A stretch of 28,663 nt of DNA from Bacillaceae bacterium UBA7792 (GCA_002480735.1 DLCS01000250.1:12928-41590); one strand, 5' to 3'; shown: positions 1 through 9,257, counted from the first letter of the stretch. Program-made: numbers and translations. The notes: generated by a model from the sequence alone, not told the origin.

Positions 1-1080
1 ATGATTTGAATAAAATTTTAATTGTTTTCTAAAATTTAAAAAGATCACTGCAAACAAAGGCAGTGACCCAAATAAACCATAATATGCCAAAAGATCGAAC
101 CAACCGGAATGACCACCCACTTGAGCATTAAAGGCATTTCCAAATGGTCCATATATACCGAATAGTGGATTTTTAAGGAAGGTTTCTAAAGATACAAGAT
201 AAAGTTGACCTCTTGTAGAAGTTTGTGAACCGATCGATTCACTAACAAAACCTTGAGCAAAATCCAAAAATTTCGACCTAATAACTTCATTTGTTTCGAA
301 TAGTCTAGCAATATCTATAAGAAAATAACCAATTACTTCCTTCGGTAAAAGTAGAATTATGAATATAGCTAACACTATGCCGATAATTAAACTTCTTTTT
401 CCCCTAATTATGAAAACTAAAAGTGTGCCAGCAAACAAAAGTAATAAGGACGTGGCGTAAGATGCTGAAATTAGCATGATGGAAATACCTAAATAGACAA
501 CAAGACAAAGATACTTATATATATTTGGAAGATTTTCCTCTTTTTTAATAAAAAAATATAGAATAACAATATTGATAAAAACAGCGCTATATACAAACCC
601 GAATCCACCGATACCCAATGAATGATAAGTTAGTTGCAATGGATCATTTCCTGTTGCTAATGCTCTTGCAGCAAGTGGATATACTTTTAAACCAAAATAC
701 GTTTGTATTGATCCAATAAAATAAAAGAGAATTATGAATAGAGCAATTCTCCCTAAAATGATAGGATTTTTATTGTAATACATAAAATAATGATTTATTA
801 AAAGTCCCACCATAAATACTGTAAAGGTTATCATTGCATACTTTCCATCAACAGCGCCATAATGAAAATTACGAGTTAAAATATAAGGCAGAAAGGTTAG
901 AATCCATATAAATAGCACGACTAAATCAAGGGATAACTTATTAAAAAACCATCTGTAATCTGTAGTAACAAACCAGATTGCCAGAATTATTAAAAAAGGT
1001 AGCACACCTAGTTTATAATTAATTAGGGGCCATGAAAACCACATACATATAAAAATGATTATCCATTTATTGATTATCAT
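1..1080 (-). CDS. Wzy/O-antigen-polymerase-like membrane protein, C-terminus cut by window edge
   Basis: Reading the minus strand from an ATG at 1080 gives 360 codons with no stop before the window edge, so the C-terminus is missing. The product is a multi-pass membrane protein with many hydrophobic stretches. Near the truncated end it has a large loop followed by GGHSGWFDLLAYYGLFGS, which resembles the HSxWxxLLxxxG motif of O-antigen ligase/Wzy polymerases. Inferred role: polymerising lipid-linked repeat units at the outer face of the membrane, as expected for the last genes of a Wzy-dependent capsule/EPS operon. No good ribosome binding site sits just before 1080. An upstream ORF (1077-1157) with a good site reads into this gene in another frame, so the true N-terminus may be frameshifted (see finding). 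The wzy-type assignment is good; which polymer it links is unknown. Confidence 0.82.
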   Translation of the reverse strand, partial: MIINKWIIIFICMWFSWPLINYKLGVLPFLIILAIWFVTTDYRWFFNKLSLDLVVLFIWILTFLPYILTRNFHYGAVDGKYAMITFTVFMVGLLINHYFMYYNKNPIILGRIALFIILFYFIGSIQTYFGLKVYPLAARALATGNDPLQLTYHSLGIGGFGFVYSAVFINIVILYFFIKKEENLPNIYKYLCLVVYLGISIMLISASYATSLLLLFAGTLLVFIIRGKRSLIIGIVLAIFIILLLPKEVIGYFLIDIARLFETNEVIRSKFLDFAQGFVSESIGSQTSTRGQLYLVSLETFLKNPLFGIYGPFGNAFNAQVGGHSGWFDLLAYYGLFGSLPLFAVIFLNFRKQLKFYSNH

Positions 1081-1157
1081 CCACCAAATACCACCAAGTT
1101 TATGCTAGAATTCAGAGTAGAATTTACATAATATGTGTGTTCACTATAAGAGAACAT
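1077..1157 (-). other. Short upstream ORF overlapping wzy start; possible frameshifted N-terminus
   Basis: An ATG at 1157, preceded by GTGAGGTG at good spacing, opens a 26-codon ORF (begins MFSYSEHTYYVNSTLNSS) that ends in a TGA overlapping the ATG at 1080. In the wzy frame the codons just before 1080 read HKLGGIWW. These join naturally to the membrane segment that follows, whereas the upstream frame reads INLVVFGG over the same bases. The simplest reading is that one base was lost around 1103-1110 and that the original protein began at 1157. A translationally coupled leader peptide is the alternative. Confidence 0.5.
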
Positions 1158-1189
1158 ATTTGCACCTCACTAACTGTCTTCTTCCAAAT

Positions 1190-2422
1190 TTAGAACATCG
1201 ATAATATTTTTTCTACTTGCTTTAGGTTATTTTTCTCAGATAAAACGAATTTTCTGGCTTCGGCTCCAAATTGTTTTAGTTCCATAGGTTTTTTTTCACA
1301 TACACTTAGTAGTGTATCTGTCATATTCCTGATTGAATTCCCCTCAATAAAATAAAAATAATCATTGTATTCTTCTGGCATACCTGGTAATTTATATACG
1401 ATTGTCGGTACTCCTGAAACTAAATACTCCATTATTTTAGAAGGGAAAGAGTATTTAGTATATTCCCCTTCACTATTTCTGGGATTTATTAGTACTGTAG
1501 CTTTTTTATGAAGTTGAACGGCTTCTTCTCTACTTACTCTTCCACGAAAATCGATCCTATGATCCCGTTCTGCCATTGCTAGGATTTTTTTCTCCGCTTC
1601 TCCAGTACCACAAATTTGCAACCTGTAATTTTCCTTTTCAATTAAAGAAAAGGCTTCTAGCAGATTTAAAATACCGTATTTTTCATTTAATGTTCCTGTA
1701 TAAAGAATAGTTTTTAAGGAAGTCTTTTCTTCTAACTCTGTATTCATTAGTTGCGATTCATTTTCTTTAACATTTACCATTCCCTCTACCACTACATAAG
1801 GCTTGTTTTGTAATTTTAGTAAATCGGCCATTTGTTTAGTTAATAAAACATAGGAATCTACAAATTTTTGTAATTTTATGATTAGATTATTTTCAATATT
1901 CTTTAATAATCTATAACTTCCACTTTCTGTAGAAGAAAGATTCATGAATTGTGGTAAATCAGGAACGATTAAGCAAGTAATTATTTCTGAATTATTTACT
2001 TTTGCCGCTTTTATAGCTCTTAACAGAGAATAATCCATAGCATATGCAATGATGACCTTTTTTCTTTCATCTTTCTGCCCTGCCCAGTTGATAATTTCTT
2101 TTGATAGACTGTTCCCACGGGAAAACTTTTTTAAGATTGGCAAATTCCAGAAATCGACATCAATATCTTTAGCGCCAGATGTATGAGACCATTCTTTTCT
2201 TTTGATAAAAGCTCTTTTATAAAACTTTGGATAGGAGCCAATAAATATAGCATTTAATAATTGGGCAGGCTGCGAATTCAATTGATCTAGTCCCTCAATA
2301 ATATTCCATTGCAGAACATTTGCCGCAAACTGTACATTACTTTTGCTTTCCTTCAGAATTTCTACTTCATCAAAAACTCCACCTAAAAATAAAATATCTA
2401 AATTGTAATTTGATATTTCCAT
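1190..2422 (-). CDS. GT4-like glycosyltransferase
   Basis: A 410-residue protein with a two-domain GT-B layout. The C-terminal half has features typical of family GT4: LYTGTLNEKYGILNLLEAF near residues 239-258, the CGTGE turn, and a donor-binding segment (INPRNSEGEYTKYSFPSKIMEYL, split here as INPRNSEGEYTKY then SFPSKIMEYL) followed by SGVPTIVYKLPGMPEEY. It presumably adds one sugar of the repeat unit on the cytoplasmic side of the membrane. The ATG at 2422 directly abuts the stop of the 2-epimerase gene, with GGAGA about nine bases upstream inside that gene, so translation is probably coupled. Donor and acceptor cannot be read from the sequence. The N-terminal half is divergent. Confidence 0.82.
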   Translation of the reverse strand: MEISNYNLDILFLGGVFDEVEILKESKSNVQFAANVLQWNIIEGLDQLNSQPAQLLNAIFIGSYPKFYKRAFIKRKEWSHTSGAKDIDVDFWNLPILKKFSRGNSLSKEIINWAGQKDERKKVIIAYAMDYSLLRAIKAAKVNNSEIITCLIVPDLPQFMNLSSTESGSYRLLKNIENNLIIKLQKFVDSYVLLTKQMADLLKLQNKPYVVVEGMVNVKENESQLMNTELEEKTSLKTILYTGTLNEKYGILNLLEAFSLIEKENYRLQICGTGEAEKKILAMAERDHRIDFRGRVSREEAVQLHKKATVLINPRNSEGEYTKYSFPSKIMEYLVSGVPTIVYKLPGMPEEYNDYFYFIEGNSIRNMTDTLLSVCEKKPMELKQFGAEARKFVLSEKNNLKQVEKILSMF

Positions 2423-3550
2423 TTACGGTTTTCTCCATATTACATTATTAATAATCCCCGTATAACTCTGAATCAACTTCACAACCTTCACCGACACATT
2501 CTCATCAAAATAATCATTGGCACGATATGTCCGAACATTTTCCTCCCACATCGCCCGACTTAATTCAACAGCCTGCACAATTGTCTGTTCAGTAATTCCA
2601 CCAATAACGATGGTTCCCTTATCCAGCACCTCCGGCCGTTCTGTTGAGGTCCGGATTAATACTCCCGGAAAACCGAGAATGGCTGATTCCTCTGATAAGG
2701 TCCCGCTATCAGACAGAACCGTGAAGGCATTATGCTGGAGCTTGTTATAGTCAAAAAAACCAAAAGGCTTCAGTTGTCGCACGAGTGGATGGAAAGCAAA
2801 GCCTCTTTCCTCAATTCGTTTCCAGCTTCTTGGGTGGGTCGAGTAGATTACAGGCAGCTGGTATGTTTCGGCAATTTGGTTAATGGCATTCATCAGTGAA
2901 AGGAAGTTTTCCTCGTTATCGATGTTTTCCTCACGATGAGCAGAAACAAGGATGTATTTACCCTGTTCAAGCCCTAAATGCTGGAGCACTGTACTACTTT
3001 GGATCTGTTTCATGCTCTTAGCAAGAACTTCTGTCATCGGCGAGCCCGTCACAAAGATATGCTCTTTCCGAATTCCTTCCGATAATAAATAACGTCGACT
3101 GTGCTCTGTATAGGGTAGATTGATATCAGAGACGTGATCGACGATTCTACGATTAATTTCTTCGGGCACATTCAAGTCAAAGCAGCGATTGCCTGCTTCC
3201 ATGTGAAAAATAGGAATTTTCAAACGCTTAGCGGAAATCGCACTCAAACAGCTATTCGTATCTCCCAGGATTAAGAGAGCATCCGGGTTTTCTTCTAGCA
3301 AACATTGATAGGAGGAGGAGATGATATTTCCCATCGTTTCCCCAAGATTTTCTCCAACCACTCCCAAAAAATGATCTGGCTTTCTTAACCCTAATTCCTC
3401 AAAGAAAATCTCATTTAAGGTGTAATCCCAGTTTTGTCCTGTATGAACGAGAATATGTTCAAAGTAGCGGTCACAGGCCTTAATCACCTCTGATAGGCGG
3501 ATAATCTCTGGCCTCGTACCGACAATGGTCATAACCTTAAGCTTCTTCAC
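2423..3550 (-). CDS. capG: UDP-N-acetylglucosamine 2-epimerase family, CapG/FnlC-like (UDP-L-FucNAc synthesis)
   Basis: A 375-residue WecB-family epimerase. Visible family motifs are TIVGTRPEIIRL at the N-terminus, the HMEAGNRCFDLNVPEEINRR loop, SAHREENID, STHPRS, and the C-terminal SDSGTLSEESAILGFPG segment that binds UDP. WecB-family members occur in several pathways, but the position directly after capE and capF-type genes points to CapG (S. aureus Cap5G/Cap8G), the last enzyme making UDP-N-acetyl-L-fucosamine. The GTG start at 3550 is supported by GGAGG ten bases upstream; only five bases separate it from capF. The C-terminus abuts the glycosyltransferase start. The main alternative is a UDP-ManNAc-forming MnaA, which context makes less likely. 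Confidence 0.9.
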   Translation of the reverse strand: MKKLKVMTIVGTRPEIIRLSEVIKACDRYFEHILVHTGQNWDYTLNEIFFEELGLRKPDHFLGVVGENLGETMGNIISSSYQCLLEENPDALLILGDTNSCLSAISAKRLKIPIFHMEAGNRCFDLNVPEEINRRIVDHVSDINLPYTEHSRRYLLSEGIRKEHIFVTGSPMTEVLAKSMKQIQSSTVLQHLGLEQGKYILVSAHREENIDNEENFLSLMNAINQIAETYQLPVIYSTHPRSWKRIEERGFAFHPLVRQLKPFGFFDYNKLQHNAFTVLSDSGTLSEESAILGFPGVLIRTSTERPEVLDKGTIVIGGITEQTIVQAVELSRAMWEENVRTYRANDYFDENVSVKVVKLIQSYTGIINNVIWRKP

Positions 3551-3555
3551 AACTG

Positions 3556-4665
3556 TTAAACCTCCACATAATACGTATCCGGCTTTTCTGGGTCAAAGAT
3601 TTCACATGCCCAGAACAATGTAATGACATCCTCATCCCCTGTATTTTCAATCGAGTGGGTATAGCCGACAGGAATGTCCACAACTTCAGGCACTTCACCA
3701 TTTACGTGATATTTAATAACTTTATCTGAGTCAATCTTTCTAAAGCGAATGGTCGCCTCTCCTTGAATGACGAGAAATTTCTCCACCTTCGTATGATGCC
3801 AGTGATTGCCACGAGTCACCCCTGGTTTTGTCTTAGAGATGAAGATTTGACCAAGCTCTTTTGACTTTATAAATTCCGCCAGCCATCCTCGATTGTCGCT
3901 GTTTTTCTTAAGACGATAGGAAAAATTGTCCTCTTCCAAGTAGGACAAAAAGGTGCTATACAAATTGCGGTCAAACTCTTTTTCTAAGGAAGGCATCACA
4001 AGTGATTCTCGGTTTGCTTTGAAGGAAAAAAGCTTCTCGGCTAGTTCACCGAGCTTTACTTCATATGTCATAGGAACCGTACAGAATTCTCCGTATTTTG
4101 TCGGATTTCCATCAAGGGCGCACAGAAATTCATTCAACACCTCATCGATATAACACATCGTTAAACTAGTCTCTGGATCGTGAATCTCAATTGGTTCATT
4201 ACGTGAAATCTTATGACAAAAGGTTGCGACGACGCTGTTATAATTCGGACGACACCATTTTCCAAATAGGTTTGGAAGACGATAAACAAACACCTTTGCT
4301 CCAGTTTCCCCACTGTACCTAAACAGTAGTTCTTCGCAGGCCCTCTTGCTGTTTCCATAAGGATTATCCTTGTCAGCCTGGGTAGAAGAAGAGAAAAGGA
4401 CTGGCGCTTTGTTATTATATTTTTTTAAGAGCCCTAATAGTTTGCTAGTAAAGCCTTCATTCCCTTCTACAAACTCTCTTTTATCAAGCGGTCTATTTAC
4501 TCCTGCCAAATGAAAGACAAACTGGCATTCTTTTAAATATTGTTCAAGTGTTGACGAATCTGTATCACGGGTTACTTTATAAATGTTTTCATACCCCTTA
4601 TTGATGAGCTGAGAAATGAGATTTTTCCCAACAAAACCATTTGCTCCGGTTACGAGTATTTTCAC
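3556..4665 (-). CDS. capF: CapF-type bifunctional reductase/cupin (UDP-L-FucNAc synthesis)
   Basis: The product is 369 residues, the same length as S. aureus CapF, and shows its two-part build. Residues 1-240 form a short-chain dehydrogenase/reductase domain with VTGANGFVGKN at 5-15 and Y103xxxK107 in NPYGNSKRA. Residues 260-369 form a cupin with the metal-binding cluster RGNHWHH (H288, H290, H291), E295 and H337. In the known pathway the cupin acts as epimerase and the SDR domain as NADPH-dependent 4-reductase on the CapE product. Start is GTG at 4665; a GGGAGG lies slightly far upstream. It sits between capE (26-bp gap) and capG (5-bp gap), matching the capE-capF-capG order of S. aureus. 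Confidence 0.95.
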   Translation of the reverse strand: MKILVTGANGFVGKNLISQLINKGYENIYKVTRDTDSSTLEQYLKECQFVFHLAGVNRPLDKREFVEGNEGFTSKLLGLLKKYNNKAPVLFSSSTQADKDNPYGNSKRACEELLFRYSGETGAKVFVYRLPNLFGKWCRPNYNSVVATFCHKISRNEPIEIHDPETSLTMCYIDEVLNEFLCALDGNPTKYGEFCTVPMTYEVKLGELAEKLFSFKANRESLVMPSLEKEFDRNLYSTFLSYLEEDNFSYRLKKNSDNRGWLAEFIKSKELGQIFISKTKPGVTRGNHWHHTKVEKFLVIQGEATIRFRKIDSDKVIKYHVNGEVPEVVDIPVGYTHSIENTGDEDVITLFWACEIFDPEKPDTYYVEV

Positions 4666-4691
4666 TTTTTCGCCTGCTCCTCCCTTGATTT

Positions 4692-5726
4692 CTACATGGC
4701 TTCTACTATATACTTCGCCTTCTTTAATTCCTCTTGGATATAGTTTAATTGAAGCAACTTCTCCTTTATTTGCTCAACATTTAGAATTTGCGTGTTGTGG
4801 GAGTTATACTCTTTGTCCTCTGAAAGCTTTTCATCACCATTGATAAAATATTTGTCATAATTTAAGTCCCGTTTATCTGCCGGTACGCGGTAAAATCCAC
4901 CCAGATCCTCGGCAACAGAGTGCTCCTCTCTTGTTAAGAGGGTTTCGTATAATTTTTCTCCATGACGAGTTCCAATCACTTTAATCTCATTGTCCGCCTC
5001 AAATAATTCCTTTAAAGCCTGCGCTAAATCTCCAATAAAACAAGCTGGCGCTTTTTGCACCATAATGTCTCCTGCATCCGCATTCTGAAACGCAAAAATG
5101 ACAAGCTCCACCGCTTCTTCTAAGCTCATGAGGAATCTTGTCATTTTGGGATTAGTGATTGTTAATGGTTTGCCACTCTTAATTTGCTCTACAAACAATG
5201 GGATTACAGAACCACGAGATGCCATCACATTGCCATACCTCGTACCGCAGATGAGTGTTTGTTCTGGAGAAGTTGTTTTTGCTTTTGCCACAAACACCTT
5301 TTCCATCATCGCTTTCGAGATGCCCATCGCATTGATTGGATAGGCAGCTTTATCCGTTGACAGGCAAATCACCTTTTTAACTTTATATTCAATAGCTGCT
5401 GTTAAAACATTGTCTGTACCAAGAATATTGGTTTTTACAGCTTCAAGTGGAAAAAACTCACAAGATGGTACTTGCTTGAATGCCGCTGCATGAAACACAT
5501 AATCAACCTGATGCATCGCATTTTTTACACTTGTGATATCTCTTACATCGCCTAAATAAAATTTCAGCTTATCATTGCGATATTTTTTTCGCATATCATC
5601 TTGTTTTTTTTCATCCCGGGAGAAGATCCGAATTTCTTTTACATCCGTGTCCAAGAACCGCTCCATCACGGCGTTTCCGAAGGAGCCTGTGCCTCCCGTA
5701 ATAAGTAATATCTTGTCTTTAAACAT
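4692..5726 (-). CDS. capE: CapE-type UDP-GlcNAc inverting 4,6-dehydratase/5-epimerase
   Basis: A 344-residue extended SDR enzyme. It has the dinucleotide-binding TGGTGSFG at 10-17, LSTDK at 122-126 and, in place of the usual YxxxK, MGISK (M134, K138). This Met-for-Tyr replacement is characteristic of the FlaA1/CapE inverting dehydratases. It should convert UDP-GlcNAc to UDP-2-acetamido-2,6-dideoxy-beta-L-arabino-4-hexulose, the first step to UDP-L-FucNAc. Two starts are possible: TTG at 5729 or ATG at 5726. The ATG is preferred because AAAGGGG stands seven bases before it. The ATG overlaps the upstream stop (TGATG), indicating translational coupling with the WbuB-type gene. Confidence 0.94.
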   Translation of the reverse strand: MFKDKILLITGGTGSFGNAVMERFLDTDVKEIRIFSRDEKKQDDMRKKYRNDKLKFYLGDVRDITSVKNAMHQVDYVFHAAAFKQVPSCEFFPLEAVKTNILGTDNVLTAAIEYKVKKVICLSTDKAAYPINAMGISKAMMEKVFVAKAKTTSPEQTLICGTRYGNVMASRGSVIPLFVEQIKSGKPLTITNPKMTRFLMSLEEAVELVIFAFQNADAGDIMVQKAPACFIGDLAQALKELFEADNEIKVIGTRHGEKLYETLLTREEHSVAEDLGGFYRVPADKRDLNYDKYFINGDEKLSEDKEYNSHNTQILNVEQIKEKLLQLNYIQEELKKAKYIVEAM

Positions 5727-6943
5727 CAAGTTGCCCCTTTCGCTAATGGTAGGTGTTTCATAATGATGTTGATATTTCTACGAATATCGTAATGCTGTTC
5801 AAGAAAATGGCGTCCATTTCGCCCAAGGCATTCCCTAAGATCTACAGTCGAAGCCAAGCTTTGGGCATTTTTGATAAATCCTTCAATATCACCGCTTTCT
5901 GACCAAAGACCACATTCGGAATTAAGGAGGACATCCTTTAAGTCCGTTCTTGAGTCGGTGGCTGCAAGAACTGGAAGCGAATGCTCCATATAGGCGGTTA
6001 GCCTCGATGGAAAATTTGGAATGGTAAAACGATGATCTAGGAAAATTAATCCAACATCTGCCACAGATAGTAGCTGATCATATTCTGATTTGGGTAATTC
6101 CTTCAGCAGGGTTACATTTTGAGGCATGATTTTTTCTAAATGTTTCCTAATTTTTTCATACTCCGTCCCAGAACCAACAATTAACAAATGGGTATTTTCT
6201 ATTTGGTAGAAATGATCAATGACCTGCAATAGAAAATCGATTCCCTGTGGTCTCCCTAAATTACCCCCATAGACAAATAGAGTAGATTCACTTGGAATAT
6301 CGTATTTCTCAAATACCTGCCTATCTCCCGCTTCTTTGATTTCAATTGGCTCAATCGAATTCGGAAAAATTTCTACCTTTCCCTTCTCTATTTTATGATT
6401 GTGCTCGAGTATATACCTCACATTGCCTTCTGACATACAACCAATCTTGTCGGACAATTGATATAGGTTCCTTTCCTTTCTACGAAAGTATCTCCATATG
6501 AGACTGCCCTTTTTTAAAATTTCGATATCTACAGCATTTTGTGGAAAAATATCCTTCAGAACTAAATAAGTTTTGCTTCCATGCTTTCGTTTGAAGTACT
6601 TAATCACTCTTTCGAATGTAATCGGTGGGGTCGAATACATGACTAAGTCAAAATGTACCCCAGCAAAGTACTTTTTAATCGCCCATAGGTATTGCTCTTC
6701 AATCAAAAGCGTAGATATTCCTTTTTCAATGAAGCCTGTTTTGGTAATATTCCCCGTCTTCACTTTAAGGAGCTTAATATTCTTCAAGTTTACTAGTTCC
6801 GTAGGCAGATTGGTTCTCTTTTCCCTCGGAAACACGACGTATACATTCAACCCTCTTCTTGCAAGTTCTCGCACTAGATCTGTATAAATTCCTCTCTCAT
6901 GAACATCTTCCATCTCTGACAAAGTTAAAAATAGGACATTCAA
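5726..6943 (-). CDS. wbuB: WbuB-type glycosyltransferase (probable L-FucNAc transferase)
   Basis: A GT4-family glycosyltransferase of about 405 residues. The N-terminus reads NVLFLTLSEMEDVHERGIY, typical of WbuB/CapM-like enzymes. Later come an FVYGGNLGRPQGIDFLL segment (start of the donor domain) and the RLTAYMEHSLPVLA donor site. WbuB-type enzymes transfer L-FucNAc, and the gene immediately precedes capE-capF-capG, which make that donor; this supports the role by context. Start choice: a GTG at 6952 lacks a ribosome binding site, whereas TTG at 6943 has AAGGGTG six bases upstream and gives the usual MNVLFLTL beginning, so 6943 is used. The stop overlaps the capE start. The sugar specificity is inferred, not shown. 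Confidence 0.82.
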   Translation of the reverse strand: MNVLFLTLSEMEDVHERGIYTDLVRELARRGLNVYVVFPREKRTNLPTELVNLKNIKLLKVKTGNITKTGFIEKGISTLLIEEQYLWAIKKYFAGVHFDLVMYSTPPITFERVIKYFKRKHGSKTYLVLKDIFPQNAVDIEILKKGSLIWRYFRRKERNLYQLSDKIGCMSEGNVRYILEHNHKIEKGKVEIFPNSIEPIEIKEAGDRQVFEKYDIPSESTLFVYGGNLGRPQGIDFLLQVIDHFYQIENTHLLIVGSGTEYEKIRKHLEKIMPQNVTLLKELPKSEYDQLLSVADVGLIFLDHRFTIPNFPSRLTAYMEHSLPVLAATDSRTDLKDVLLNSECGLWSESGDIEGFIKNAQSLASTVDLRECLGRNGRHFLEQHYDIRRNINIIMKHLPLAKGAT

Positions 6944-6999
6944 AAAATTCACCCTTATTTAAAGAAAAATGATTTTCAAAGGCCGTTGCTTGCACCTTC

Positions 7000-7761
7000 C
7001 TAAAACAAGCCTAATATTTTCTTTCGAATTGGCACTGGCTCTTGATGTTCAAGCTTCTCACCCATTAACAGCGCCTCGGCATTTGTTTTGTAAGACGCTG
7101 TAAAGTTCCTACCAAAATCAGCAGATATTCGCCGGTAGGCCTCTTGCAATGAAAAGCCTCTGGAGCTACAGTTATGTGCATCTGATGCAATGAAATGAAC
7201 CATGTGATGTTCGATCAGCTTCTCTGAAAGAGCTTTAGCCTTTTTTCCAAAATGGCCTAGTACACTTGCAGCGGTTACTTGAACGAGAGCGCCCTCATGA
7301 ATTAGTTCATATAGCAGATTCGGCTCTTCCTCAATCCCCTTATTTCTCTCTGGATGGGCAATGATTGGCACAATTCCCTTTAATCTTAGCTCATACACTG
7401 CATGATGAATATTGGGTGGCACCCCTCCTGCTGATAGCTCTAGTAATAGATATCTTCCTTTATCATTAAGAGTAAGTACCTCTTTTTCAAATAGCTTGAA
7501 CATATCCCGATGCAATCTTAACTCCTGTCCAGGATGAATCGATAAAGGGATTCCTTCATTCTGTAAGTACTTTTGATACTGCCGAATAGCGTTCCGTATC
7601 TTTTCCTTTGGATTTTCATAAACCCCATTCATGTGATGAGGAGTGGCTATGAGGTCAGTGATCCCATTACTTACTGCAGCAACTGCCATTTCGATAAACT
7701 CCGCTATTTGAGGAGGTCCGTCATCCACACCAGGTATGATATGGGAATGGATGTCAACCAC
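7000..7761 (-). CDS. ywqE: PHP-type tyrosine-protein phosphatase (YwqE/CpsB family)
   Basis: A 253-residue PHP-domain metallophosphatase. Metal-ligand motifs in order are DIHSHIIPGVDDGP at the N-terminus, ATPHH, HPGQELR, IAHPERN and IASDAHN. Enzymes of this family (YwqE, S. pneumoniae CpsB, S. aureus CapC) dephosphorylate the autophosphorylated tyrosine kinase that controls polymer length and export. It lies directly downstream of the matching modulator and kinase, forming the full three-gene set. Start is GTG at 7761 with a perfect AAGGAGG seven bases upstream. The product is cytoplasmic. Family assignment is firm; which proteins besides YwqD it dephosphorylates is unknown. Confidence 0.95.
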   Translation of the reverse strand: MVDIHSHIIPGVDDGPPQIAEFIEMAVAAVSNGITDLIATPHHMNGVYENPKEKIRNAIRQYQKYLQNEGIPLSIHPGQELRLHRDMFKLFEKEVLTLNDKGRYLLLELSAGGVPPNIHHAVYELRLKGIVPIIAHPERNKGIEEEPNLLYELIHEGALVQVTAASVLGHFGKKAKALSEKLIEHHMVHFIASDAHNCSSRGFSLQEAYRRISADFGRNFTASYKTNAEALLMGEKLEHQEPVPIRKKILGLF

Positions 7762-7802
7762 GCTTATCCCTCCTTAGTCATCAACTAACTCATTCTATTA
7801 AT

Positions 7803-8504
7803 CTAACTATACTGGCTATAATATTCCGTCTTCTTCGATTCGACCCCATTCACAACAACCCCAAGGATCCTTGATTTTGCTTTTTCAAGGAGTTCTTTTG
7901 CTTTTAAGGCACGCTCCTTATGAGTTTTTCCACTAGCCACTACCATCACCACTCCGTCACAACGGTTGGCAATGATTTGGGCGTCTGTCACAGCAAGTAC
8001 TGGTGGCGTATCATACACAATGTAATCATACCTATTTTCCAATTCCTGCATTAATTTTTCCATCGCCTTTGAGTTTAATAGCTCTGAAGGGTTCGGTGGG
8101 ATATCGCCAGAGGTCAGGATTTCCAAGTTGGGCACAAAGGTATTGGAAATAGCCCCTTCTAGATCGGTTTCTTTCGTTAAAATATTGGTTAATCCCACAA
8201 TATTACTCGCCTGAAAGGAATAATGGATGCTAGGCTTCCTTAAATCCGTATCTACGAGCAATACCCTTTTTCCCTGCTGTGCAAGAACAATCGAAAGATT
8301 CAATGCCGTTGTTGACTTCCCATCAGCTGGCTCGGGGGAAGTAACCATGATCGATGTAATCTCTTCGTCCACCGAGGAAAACAATATATTTGTACGAATG
8401 AGCCTGTATTGTTCGGATATAATTTCTCTTGGGTGATGATGGGCAATTAAAGGAATTGTATTCTTATTTCTATTTCTTTCTCTATACCTTGATCTGCGAT
8501 TCAA
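7803..8504 (-). CDS. ywqD: BY-type tyrosine kinase, cytoplasmic catalytic subunit (YwqD/CapB family)
   Basis: A 233-residue bacterial tyrosine kinase with Walker A in SPEPADGKST (56-65), Walker A' in LLVDTDLRKP (82-91) and Walker B in IVYDTPP (162-168). The C-terminal tail KKTEYYSQYS carries three tyrosines (228, 229, 232) available for autophosphorylation. As in other Firmicutes, the kinase is split from its membrane modulator, which is encoded just upstream. The start is TTG at 8504, lying 23 bases inside the ywqC coding region, with GGGGGTAGAGG ahead of it. The N-terminal 20 residues are very rich in Arg/Asn/Lys. Role: cycles of phosphorylation with YwqC and YwqE regulate polysaccharide assembly. 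Confidence 0.95.
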   Translation of the reverse strand: MNRRSRYRERNRNKNTIPLIAHHHPREIISEQYRLIRTNILFSSVDEEITSIMVTSPEPADGKSTTALNLSIVLAQQGKRVLLVDTDLRKPSIHYSFQASNIVGLTNILTKETDLEGAISNTFVPNLEILTSGDIPPNPSELLNSKAMEKLMQELENRYDYIVYDTPPVLAVTDAQIIANRCDGVVMVVASGKTHKERALKAKELLEKAKSRILGVVVNGVESKKTEYYSQYS

Positions 8505-9225
8505 TAACCTCTACCCCCATCTTTTGAATTGTGGAGCTTTTTTTCACCTTTTGCTTTGACATTTTTTGAATGGATCCAAGTACAGGAAGTCCTAAATAGG
8601 CTTCAACATCAGATGCAGTATGCAATGAATTATCCAGGTACTCCAAAAGAAACACCAGTCCAACGCCCATCAACAATCCCAGTACAATGCCAACGGCAAT
8701 ATTCATTCTAGGATTAGGACTTATCGGTGCCGGATTCTCCTTTAACTCCGCTTTTGCCAATATATTGACATTATCTACATTCATGATCCCTTTAATTTCC
8801 TGCTGGAAGGTTTCTGATATTTGATTCACAATTTCAACTGCACGCCCTGGCTTACTATCCTGAACGGTCAATGAAAATACCTGTGATTCCGACTGGCTAC
8901 TAACCGAAATATTCTGTTCTAACTGCTCAACTGTTTGATTAAGCTCCAGCTTCTCGATCACCTTTTCTAAGATCGCTGCACTTTTAATGATGACGCTATA
9001 CGTATTGATTAATTCAATATTGCCTCTCATTTGTGTAGTATCTAACTGATAATTTGTGTCCTTTTGATTAACTAAAATTTGTGTTGAAGCTTCATATTTG
9101 GGAGTCAGGAGAAAATAAGAAACAACGGCACTTAATGCCCCCATCACAAATGTAAAAAGTGCAATAAGCATCCATCGCTTCCTTATTATTCCAAATAATT
9201 CTTTCATGCTAATCGAGTCTTCCAT
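8482..9225 (-). CDS. ywqC: Wzz-type chain-length/kinase modulator membrane protein (YwqC/CapA family)
   Basis: A 247-residue membrane protein with two transmembrane helices (about 18-40 and 175-196) and an extracellular domain between them. A proline-rich NPAPISPNPRMN segment stands just before the second helix, as in Wzz/CapA proteins. The cytoplasmic C-terminal tail (197-247) should contact and activate YwqD. Start ATG at 9225 is preceded by AGGAGG. It overlaps ywqD by 23 bases. In this family the modulator recruits the kinase and sets chain length of the polymer. The family call is firm. Confidence 0.93.
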   Translation of the reverse strand: MEDSISMKELFGIIRKRWMLIALFTFVMGALSAVVSYFLLTPKYEASTQILVNQKDTNYQLDTTQMRGNIELINTYSVIIKSAAILEKVIEKLELNQTVEQLEQNISVSSQSESQVFSLTVQDSKPGRAVEIVNQISETFQQEIKGIMNVDNVNILAKAELKENPAPISPNPRMNIAVGIVLGLLMGVGLVFLLEYLDNSLHTASDVEAYLGLPVLGSIQKMSKQKVKKSSTIQKMGVEVIESQIKV

Positions 9226-9257
9226 TTTAACCTCCTATCTAGTAGGTTAGATCTGTA

